Shown here: one piece after another, positions 1 to 4,669 of the stretch | Layout: each line of letters opens with the position of its first letter | Numbering within the stretch: the first letter of the stretch is position 1 | From: an uncultured Oscillospiraceae bacterium | Lineage (GTDB): Bacteria > Bacillota > Clostridia > Oscillospirales > Oscillospiraceae | NCBI GenBank assembly: GCA_900769835.1 | Contig: CAAGIE010000170.1 | Coordinates: 1 to 8,220, forward strand | Length of the DNA: 8,220 nt | Reading direction: 5' to 3' | Program-made: the position numbers and the translations under genes | Notes under the pieces: model-generated | What the model saw: the letters and a program-made list of their open reading frames with translations, nothing else | What the model was told of the DNA's origin: nothing | Database searches by the model: none

Positions 1-327
1 ACGGTCACCGATCCACAGCTCGCCATCGGAGATCTCTTCCAGACCAGCGATCATACGCAGAGTGGTGGACTTACCACAACCGGAAGGACCGACCAGAACG
101 ATGAATTCCTTGTCCGCAATCTCCAAGTTGAACTCCTGAACGGCGATAACGCCCTTCTCGGTCACCTGCAGCTTGGGCTTCTTGCTTTCCTCGTGTGCGT
201 CCTGTACAGCGGCTACGCCCTTCTTGGCATCACGCTCTTTCTTAGCCTGAGCCTTTCTGTACTTCTTGCCCTCTTCACCACTGAAGGGGTAGATCTTGGT
301 GATGTTCTTCAAAACAACACTTGCCAT
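1..327 (-). CDS. ugpC: Sugar ABC transporter ATP-binding protein, MsmX/UgpC/MalK family (N-terminal part)
   Basis: This is the nucleotide-binding subunit that would power uptake of a sugar or glycerophosphate through an inner-membrane ABC importer. Only the first 109 residues are in the window; the rest lies off the left edge (family members are about 360-380 residues). The start MASVVLKNITKIYP and the block EFNLEIADKEFIVLVGPSGC are typical of the family. Walker A is GPSGCGKST at residues 80-88, and Tyr13 is in the expected A-loop position. Unusually, about 45 Lys/Glu/Ala-rich residues (roughly 15-58) lie between Tyr13 and VIAVQEFNL, where close relatives have only a few. The reading frame is open throughout, so this looks like an in-frame insertion rather than a frameshift. 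The ATG at 327 has only a weak GAG ribosome site. The gene diverges from dapA. The symbol follows family annotation habit; the real substrate cannot be told, since shared ATPases of this family often serve several transporters. Confidence 0.92.
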   Translation of the reverse strand, partial: MASVVLKNITKIYPFSGEEGKKYRKAQAKKERDAKKGVAAVQDAHEESKKPKLQVTEKGVIAVQEFNLEIADKEFIVLVGPSGCGKSTTLRMIAGLEEISDGELWIGDR

Positions 328-459
328 AGTTTCTCGACTCTAAACATAAGGAATCCTCGCTTATGCTCTCGCCGCCATCGTAATATGTATGGTCAGCTTT
401 ACGACAGGTCTCCACACTGCCGCACCGTGAGTCAGACGGAAAAATCCTCCTTTTTATTA

Positions 460-497
460 ACATAGGGAACCTATTTTGTGGAGTAGAGACCCTATGT
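460..497. repeat. Inverted repeat ACATAGGG...CCCTATGT with an overlapping third arm
   Basis: Arms at 460-467 and 490-497 are perfect 8-bp complements, with centres 30 bp apart (about three helical turns). A second, tighter pairing lies inside it: ATAGG (462-466), GAA, CCTAT (470-474). The left arm can therefore pair with either partner. The repeat begins about 6 bp downstream of the predicted minus-strand transcription start, so it could be an operator or an mRNA leader structure of the ABC ATPase gene. Confidence 0.6.
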
Positions 498-502
498 CGG
501 GA

Positions 503-511
503 TGCTATAAT
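503..511 (+). promoter_or_regulatory. Extended -10 promoter element pointing toward dapA (distal)
   Basis: TGCTATAAT is a perfect extended -10 (TGnTATAAT). The -35 position has no recognisable hexamer, which extended -10 promoters tolerate. Start would be near 518, giving a leader of about 175 nt ahead of dapA that contains the 545-580 inverted repeat. The -10 shares bases 510-511 with the minus-strand promoter, so the two should compete for polymerase or form one bidirectional promoter. Confidence 0.5.
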
Positions 512-538
512 GATAACATATCTTTTGGCAAATGGCAA
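510..538 (-). promoter_or_regulatory. Sigma-A-type promoter for the ABC ATPase gene
   Basis: Read on the minus strand, the -35 TTGCCA (538-533) is followed by a 17-bp spacer and the -10 TATCAT (515-510). Each hexamer has one mismatch to consensus. The bases TG at 518-517, one base before the -10, give an extended -10. Transcription would start near 503, leaving a leader of about 175 nt before the ATG at 327. This is the best-formed promoter in the window. Confidence 0.7.
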
Positions 539-544
539 CCGTGG

Positions 545-580
545 TTTTGCACATTTATGAGCATATAAAATTGTGCAAAA
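545..580. repeat. Inverted repeat TTTTGCACA...TGTGCAAAA upstream of both promoters
   Basis: Arms at 545-553 and 572-580 are perfect 9-bp complements. Allowing a 2-nt bulge, the stem continues with TTTAT (554-558) pairing with ATAAA (565-569) around a 6-nt loop. A further half-site, TGCAC at 581-585, forms a second small palindrome with GTGCA at 573-577, and TGCACAT occurs as a direct repeat at 548-554 and 581-587. The repeat lies just upstream of the -35 of the minus promoter and inside the leader of the distal dapA promoter. Confidence 0.6.
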
Positions 581-651
581 TGCACATAAGAAAAAAGTTT
601 CGGGAAAATGCTGTAAGAGAGAGATTTCCTATTTCTTTTTTGACAAAAATG

Positions 652-660
652 TGTTAAAAT
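652..660 (+). promoter_or_regulatory. dapA: Extended -10 element close to dapA (proximal)
   Basis: TGTTAAAAT matches TGnTAtaAT in all but one base of the hexamer, and sits about 33 bp before the dapA start, giving a leader of about 26 nt. A perfect TTGACA lies at 640-645 but is only 9 bp from this -10. No usable -10 lies 16-18 bp beyond TTGACA, so I treat it as chance or as part of a poorly spaced element. TTTCTT at 632-637 is the sequence at the proper -35 spacing. Confidence 0.4.
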
Positions 661-677
661 ATGTGCAGAGATTATAT

Positions 678-685
678 AAGGAGGG
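678..685 (+). promoter_or_regulatory. dapA: Ribosome binding site fixing the dapA start
   Basis: AAGGAGGG lies 7 nt before the ATG at 693. The reading frame stays open upstream to at least 573, but no ribosome site precedes the upstream candidate start, and homology to DapA begins at 693. This decides the start. Confidence 0.9.
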
Positions 686-692
686 ATCCTAT

Positions 693-1580
693 ATGAAAAA
701 TACAGTTTTTAAGGGCATGGCAACCGCATTGGTCACCCCCATGACCCCTCACGGCGTAGACTATGATACCCTCGCACGTTTCGTGGATTTCCAGATCGAG
801 TCCGGCATCAATGCCCTTGTGGCAGTAGGCACCACCGGTGAGAGCGCAACTCTCTCTCCTGAGGAGCGTAAGGCAGTGATCCGCTTTGTGGTCAAGCACA
901 CCAACGGCCGTGTGCCGGTGATCGCCGGTTGCGGCACCAACAACACCCAGCACGTGCTGGACTTTACCAAGAGCGCCTGCGACGATGGCGCCGATGCAGT
1001 GCTGGTGGTAACGCCCTACTACAATAAAGCTACCCAGAACGGCCTGATCGCCCACTATACTATGATAGCGGATGCGGCAGAAAAGCCTGTGATCCTCTAT
1101 AACGTACCTTCCCGTACCGGCTGCAACCTGCTGCCCGCGACCGTTGCGGCGCTGGCGGAGCATCCCAATATCGTGGGTGTCAAGGAAGCCAGCGGCAGTA
1201 TGAGCCAGGTGGTGGAGATCATCGCCCGTTGTGGTGATAAGATCGATGTATATTCCGGCGAGGACGGCATTACCGTTCCTATGCTGGCAATGGGCGGCGC
1301 AGGTTGTATCAGCGTGCTTTCCAATGTGGTTCCCAAGGAGTCCGTTGAGATGTGCGACCGTCTGTTCCGTGGCGATATGGCCGGTGCGGCAGAGCTGCAG
1401 TGCAAGCTCCTGCCCCTGGTGAACGCTCTGTTCTCCGAGGTCAATCCCATTCCCGCTAAGGCCGCGGTTGCCGCAATGGGCTTCGGTGAGGAATATGTCC
1501 GTATGCCTTTGAGCCTGCTGGAGGCGCCCAACCGTGAGCGTCTGTTCAACGAGATGCGCAAACTGGGGGTACTGAAATGA
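693..1580 (+). CDS. dapA: 4-hydroxy-tetrahydrodipicolinate synthase DapA
   Basis: DapA condenses pyruvate with aspartate semialdehyde, the first committed step toward diaminopimelate and lysine, in the cytoplasm. The 295-residue protein has normal family length and a single (beta/alpha)8 barrel. By alignment from memory with E. coli DapA (offset +3), the key residues are present: Schiff-base Lys164 in VGVKEAS, Tyr136 and Arg141 in YNVPSRTG, Thr47 in GTTGES and Tyr110 in TPYYN. The lysine feedback site is only partly kept. Ser51, Ala52, Asn83 and Tyr109 match, but E. coli His53, His56 and Glu84 correspond to Pro56, Arg59 and His87, so lysine inhibition may be weak or absent (inference). The gene opens the dapA-dapB-dapF operon and its stop overlaps the dapB start by 4 nt. 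Confidence 0.97.
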   Translation: MKNTVFKGMATALVTPMTPHGVDYDTLARFVDFQIESGINALVAVGTTGESATLSPEERKAVIRFVVKHTNGRVPVIAGCGTNNTQHVLDFTKSACDDGADAVLVVTPYYNKATQNGLIAHYTMIADAAEKPVILYNVPSRTGCNLLPATVAALAEHPNIVGVKEASGSMSQVVEIIARCGDKIDVYSGEDGITVPMLAMGGAGCISVLSNVVPKESVEMCDRLFRGDMAGAAELQCKLLPLVNALFSEVNPIPAKAAVAAMGFGEEYVRMPLSLLEAPNRERLFNEMRKLGVLK

Positions 1581-2299
1581 GAGCCATCCTTTGCGGCGCC
1601 AATGGCGCGATGGGACAACTCCTGCAGCAGCGTCTTCAGGACGAGCTGGTGGCAAAGGTCAGTCTGGACGGCGAAAACGGCGTTCCCCGCACATTCCGTG
1701 AACTGGGCTATGTGGAAGCGGATGTGATCGTGGACTTTTCCCATCACAGTGCAGTGAGCGACGTGCTGGACTACGCCAAGACCATTGGCTGCGCCGTGGT
1801 GATCGGCACCACGGGTCATACGGAGGAGGAAAAAGAACGGATCCTCCGGGCGGCAGAGCAGATCCCCGTATTTTATGCCGGCAATATGAGTTTAGGTGTG
1901 GCAGTGCTTTGCAAAATGGCAAAGCAGACCGCCGCATATTTTCCCGACGCGGATATTGAGATCGTGGAGATCCACCATACCCGCAAGGTAGATGCCCCCA
2001 GCGGTACTGCTCACATGATCTTTGATGCTATCAAAGAGGTGCGGCCTCAGGCCTGCGAGCATTGCGGTCGGGCAGGAGAGGGAAAGCGGGAGAAGGACGA
2101 GATCGGCATTGCATCTCTGCGTATGGGCGGCATCGTGGGCATCCACGAGGTGCATATCTGCACCCCCAGCCAGACCATCACCCTGCGCCACGAAGCAAGG
2201 GACAGAGGTATGTTTGCCGACGGCGCAGTGGATGCGGCTCGTTTTGTGGCAGGCAAGGCTCCCGGTCGTTACAATATGTCTGACCTGATGGGAGAATAA
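1577..2299 (+). CDS. dapB: 4-hydroxy-tetrahydrodipicolinate reductase DapB
   Basis: DapB reduces the DapA product to tetrahydrodipicolinate with NAD(P)H, the second step of the diaminopimelate branch. The protein has 240 residues, shorter than the E. coli enzyme (273), as in many Gram-positive members. The N-terminal nucleotide-binding loop is CGANGAMG (6-13), GTTG is at 77-80, and the catalytic signature with the active-site histidines and lysine is EIHHTRKVDAPSGTA (131-145). The AGNMSLGV stretch (101-108) is also typical. The start codon lies in an ATGA overlap with the dapA stop. Only GGGGGT, 6 nt before the ATG, serves as ribosome site, so translation is probably coupled to dapA. The next gene, dapF, follows after 1 nt. 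Confidence 0.96.
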   Translation: MRAILCGANGAMGQLLQQRLQDELVAKVSLDGENGVPRTFRELGYVEADVIVDFSHHSAVSDVLDYAKTIGCAVVIGTTGHTEEEKERILRAAEQIPVFYAGNMSLGVAVLCKMAKQTAAYFPDADIEIVEIHHTRKVDAPSGTAHMIFDAIKEVRPQACEHCGRAGEGKREKDEIGIASLRMGGIVGIHEVHICTPSQTITLRHEARDRGMFADGAVDAARFVAGKAPGRYNMSDLMGE

Positions 2300-2300
2300 T

Positions 2301-3077
2301 ATGGAATGTTGGCATTTGAGCGGCGCGGGCAATGACTTTATGGTAATTGACGCCCGGGGAAAAACCATTGATTTTGAAGCGCTTTCCAAAAAACTTTGTG
2401 CCATGACCGGCGCGGACGGCTTTATGGCGGTGGATCATTCCGATGTGGCGGACTTTAAACTCCATTTTTATAATTCCGACGGTTCCCGCGGTGAAATGTG
2501 CGGCAACGGCAGTCGTTGCATTTGTCGTTTTGCCTACGATAACGGAATCGCAGGGGAGAAGATGGTGGTGGAGACCGATGCGGGTCTGGTGCCCGGTGTC
2601 CGCCTGACAGAAAATCAGTATTGGGTGCAACTCAACAACCCCGGTGTTGCAGATACCCGTCGTAAGGAAAATGTCAGTTATGTGGAACTGGGAAACCCCG
2701 GTGTCCCCCACGCGGTGACCCGTGTACCCGGGCTTTGCTTTGAGATGCGGGAGAGTTTGTATCCTCTGGCCCGTGCGTTGCGGGATGACCCTGTGTTCCC
2801 CAAAGGCGCCAATGTGAATTTCTATGATTGGCTGGATGAAACCACCGTCCGTGTCCTGACCTTCGAGCGGGGCGTGGAAGACTATACTCTGGCTTGCGGT
2901 ACCGGTTGTGGCTCTACGGCAGTGACTCTCTGGCTGGAGGGTGCGCTTCCCGGCGGAGTGCTGACGGCTGAAAATCAGGGCGGCATCCTGAAACTTACCG
3001 TTGAGGGCAAGGATAAAACCGTTGAAAAACTGATTTTGGAAGGTCCCACAGAAATTCTCAAAAAGTACGATATTTAA
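2301..3077 (+). CDS. dapF: Diaminopimelate epimerase DapF
   Basis: DapF interconverts LL- and meso-diaminopimelate by a cofactor-free two-cysteine mechanism, giving the precursor of lysine and of meso-DAP peptidoglycan. The 258-residue protein is slightly short for the family (about 270-280). The N-terminal signature SGAGNDF (7-13) is present. The two catalytic cysteines are Cys67 in EMCGNGSRC and Cys199 in ACGTGCGST, and the substrate-binding ERGVE (189-193) and GNPGVPH (131-137) blocks are present. GGGAG, 6 nt before the ATG, is a fair ribosome site. DapF is the last gene of the operon, 5 bp before the terminator stem. DapF acts only on LL-DAP, so the cell should have an LL-DAP-producing route (for example DapL or the acylated pathway) elsewhere. 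That is inference, as no such gene lies here. Confidence 0.96.
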   Translation: MECWHLSGAGNDFMVIDARGKTIDFEALSKKLCAMTGADGFMAVDHSDVADFKLHFYNSDGSRGEMCGNGSRCICRFAYDNGIAGEKMVVETDAGLVPGVRLTENQYWVQLNNPGVADTRRKENVSYVELGNPGVPHAVTRVPGLCFEMRESLYPLARALRDDPVFPKGANVNFYDWLDETTVRVLTFERGVEDYTLACGTGCGSTAVTLWLEGALPGGVLTAENQGGILKLTVEGKDKTVEKLILEGPTEILKKYDI

Positions 3078-3082
3078 CGAAA

Positions 3083-3120
3083 AACACCCGCAGAACTCAG
3101 GTTCTGCGGGTGTTATTTTT
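3083..3120. terminator. Rho-independent terminator, probably bidirectional
   Basis: A perfect 14-bp stem (3083-3096 with 3101-3114) encloses a TCAG loop. On the plus strand it is followed by ATTTTT (3115-3120), ending the dap operon. On the minus strand the A-rich left flank (3080-3084, partly inside the stem) supplies a U-run, so it can also end the J-domain gene, whose stop lies at 3124-3126, just 4 nt from the terminator. Confidence 0.93.
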
Positions 3121-3123
3121 AGA

Positions 3124-3783
3124 TTAACAGAAGAAACACAAGAGAGGATTGTTGTAGAAAAGGCAGGCAAGACCGCAGGTAGTACAGCAGGAAAGGGCGG
3201 TGCTGGCGGTCTGACGGAACCGTTCTTTTCTCTTTCGATAGGAGTAACTTCCGCTTTTGATCACCGAAAGGGTCTCCTGATATTCCATGTTTCCGGGCTC
3301 CAGCGAGATAGCCTTGCGGATATGCTCCAAAGCCGTCACCTGGTTGTCAAGGCCATCGTTGGCAATGGCGGACAGATAATACCAGTAGCCGTCCCGATTG
3401 GTAGATTTCTCCAGCGCGTCCAGCGCCTCCTGGAACATGTGGTTCTGCAGATGGTGGAAGGCGCTTTGCTGATAACTGTCACCCCGCCGTTGGCGTTGCG
3501 CCTGCTGACGGAACCATTCTGCAAAGGGGTTGAAGTCGTAAGTGGTGTATCCACCGTATGGGCCCTGAGAACTCTGGCCGGAACTTTGATAGGTTCGCTG
3601 CGCCTTTTCGGGGTTTTTGATCTGCTCGTAGGCGGCATTGATCTCCTGCATTTTCTTGGCCGCTTCCGCATCACCGGGGTGCAGATCCGGGTGGTATTTC
3701 TTCGCCAGACGGCGATATGCTTTCTTGACTTCCTCATCGGAGGCATCGGGATTCAGGCCCAATACGCGATAGGGATCATTCAT
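3124..3783 (-). CDS. J-domain protein with TPR-like middle and cysteine-rich tail
   Basis: This 219-residue protein begins with a J domain (about 3-65) carrying the HPD motif at 31-33, so it should stimulate an Hsp70 (DnaK) ATPase. A Gln/Ser/Gly/Tyr-rich linker follows (about 66-105). A helical region (about 110-180, from SAFHHLQNHMFQEALDALEK to EHIRKAISLEPGNMEY) reads like two TPR-type repeats. The tail (199-219) has six cysteines in CCTTC, GLAC and a terminal CFFC. There is no DnaJ zinc-finger domain with CxxCxGxG repeats and no DnaJ C-terminal domain, so this is a class C J-protein and not the chaperone DnaJ. The ATG at 3783 is chosen because AGGAGG lies 8 nt upstream; the open frame beyond it overlaps the DUF5685 gene. 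The start overlaps the end of that gene by 8 nt, implying coupled translation and a shared function. Client and location are unknown. Confidence 0.88.
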   Translation of the reverse strand: MNDPYRVLGLNPDASDEEVKKAYRRLAKKYHPDLHPGDAEAAKKMQEINAAYEQIKNPEKAQRTYQSSGQSSQGPYGGYTTYDFNPFAEWFRQQAQRQRRGDSYQQSAFHHLQNHMFQEALDALEKSTNRDGYWYYLSAIANDGLDNQVTALEHIRKAISLEPGNMEYQETLSVIKSGSYSYRKRKERFRQTASTALSCCTTCGLACLFYNNPLLCFFC

Positions 3784-4603
3784 CGTTCGTTCCTCCTGGG
3801 GAAAGTTTCTTTTTGGCTCTGTGGAATTGATTCCAGACACCGGAATAGAGGATGTTATCCAAAATACCCTTGTCCTGCACCAGAGGGAGCCGTTCAAAGG
3901 CATCGGTGCATCGACCCATAGCCATAGTCAGATGCTCCTCCCAAAGGGGCCAGTTTTCTTCTGTGTAGGGGTTAAAGTTGTGCTTTTTCTGATCTCTGCG
4001 GAAGTCGATGGCGGCATCGGCCAGGTAGATGAAACGACCCAGCGCCATACCCATCTGCCGCAGATCCTCCGCCCACATATCTTCCTTCCATACCAGCAGT
4101 TCTGCCATCAGCGCGCCGAAACATTTTGCAGTGGCATCGGGATTAGAGTGGTTCTCTTTTTCTAACTTTGAGAGTTGATCCAGACACCGGGTGATGGCAT
4201 CGCACTGCCGGGGATATTCCGCGCGGATCTTGGGAATGTCCTTCTCAAGGACGGATGCAAGGAACTTTGCACCGGTGCGACCCTCGTCGTTCAGGTCATC
4301 CAGCGCTTTATAATAAGCCAGCGCCACATTCATTTGGGCGGCATATTTCACAAACTCGTTGTCTACCCAGGGACGGGGACGGATAGGGTGGAGGGCGCAG
4401 GCCCGTTTGCCACCGGTTTCCTCCGGCTCGTACAGACTCATCAGCAGCAGTGCTAAGAAAGCCATATCGTAACTTAATGTGAGCCGCGCAGTCTGGGAGG
4501 AAGCGTGTCGGATCTGGCGGCAGATACCGCAGTAGACACTGCTATATCGCGCGCGTTCGTCTTTCGATAGCGCCGCGGTATTGGCCATCACGTAGCCGAA
4601 CAT
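3776..4603 (-). CDS. DUF5685 family protein
   Basis: This 275-residue, mostly helical protein matches, from memory, the Firmicute family DUF5685 (start MFGYV, then YCGIC, SYDMAFLALLL, SLYEPE). Its function is unknown. Visible motifs are CxxC at Cys25/Cys28, CxxHP at 69-73, DDLNDE at 102-107, and DxxxDxxxDxxKxNFNPY at 196-213 (Asp196, Asp200, Asp204). The two aspartate-rich segments sit on predicted helices and resemble the metal-diphosphate-binding motifs of class I isoprenoid (squalene/phytoene-type) synthases. That likeness is my inference, not an established annotation. AGGGAGGG lies 5 nt before the ATG at 4603. It overlaps the J-protein gene downstream by 8 nt and follows the BrkB gene after 66 nt. 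It has no signal peptide. The short hydrophobic stretch at 48-58 is more likely a buried helix than a membrane anchor. Confidence 0.82.
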   Translation of the reverse strand: MFGYVMANTAALSKDERARYSSVYCGICRQIRHASSQTARLTLSYDMAFLALLLMSLYEPEETGGKRACALHPIRPRPWVDNEFVKYAAQMNVALAYYKALDDLNDEGRTGAKFLASVLEKDIPKIRAEYPRQCDAITRCLDQLSKLEKENHSNPDATAKCFGALMAELLVWKEDMWAEDLRQMGMALGRFIYLADAAIDFRRDQKKHNFNPYTEENWPLWEEHLTMAMGRCTDAFERLPLVQDKGILDNILYSGVWNQFHRAKKKLSPGGTNDE

Positions 4604-4625
4604 AGGAACCCTCCCTGCTTTTGGT

Positions 4626-4655
4626 AGTATACAATGGTATTGTTAATAAAGTATA
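4626..4655 (-). promoter_or_regulatory. Possible promoter elements ahead of the DUF5685 gene
   Basis: The 66-nt AT-rich gap between the BrkB and DUF5685 genes contains two TATACT boxes on the minus strand (4631-4626 and 4655-4650), but no good -35 hexamer at 17 bp. A small palindrome, ACAAT-GGT-ATTGT (4631-4643), overlaps the first box. This may be a weak internal promoter; the genes could equally be one transcript. Confidence 0.25.
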
Positions 4656-4669
4656 AACAAAGAGAAAAT

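Larger units (their letters stand above)
328..692. other. Divergent intergenic regulatory region between the ABC ATPase gene and dapA
   Basis: These 365 bases hold no convincing gene; the short frames crossing it have no ribosome site or recognisable product. The region is clearly more AT-rich than the flanking genes in its right half (about 500-690). It contains one well-formed minus-strand promoter (510-538), an overlapping plus-strand extended -10 (503-511), a second plus-strand extended -10 (652-660), and two long-armed inverted repeats (460-497 and 545-580). The midpoints of the two repeats are 84 bp apart. The part from 328 to 459 would be the untranslated leader of the ABC ATPase mRNA. 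I recognise no known riboswitch, T-box or lysine-box consensus in either leader. Confidence 0.7.

Noticed and set aside
365..440. A catabolite-repression (cre) site near the ABC ATPase gene, around TGGTCAGCTTTACGACA
   Set aside because: The sequence has some dyad character but does not fit the cre consensus at the central CG and flanking positions.
275..538. An 87-codon minus-strand frame in the leader of the ABC ATPase gene, considered as a leader peptide
   Set aside because: It starts upstream of the predicted transcription start, lacks a ribosome site and ends inside the ATPase gene in another phase.
640..662. TTGACA at 640-645 as the -35 of a standard dapA promoter
   Set aside because: No acceptable -10 hexamer lies 16-18 bp downstream; the nearest good -10 (655-660) is only 9 bp away.
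518..692. A lysine riboswitch or T-box in the dapA leader
   Set aside because: The leader is short, and I see no lysine-box core, no T-box sequence and no terminator hairpin with a U-run before dapA.
672..1655. A 327-codon minus-strand frame opposite dapA
   Set aside because: It is a shadow of dapA codon bias; its product has no family resemblance, and dapA is unmistakable on the other strand.
2178..3170. A 330-codon minus-strand frame opposite dapF, running through the terminator
   Set aside because: It crosses a strong terminator stem, has no ribosome site, and lies opposite a fully conserved dapF.
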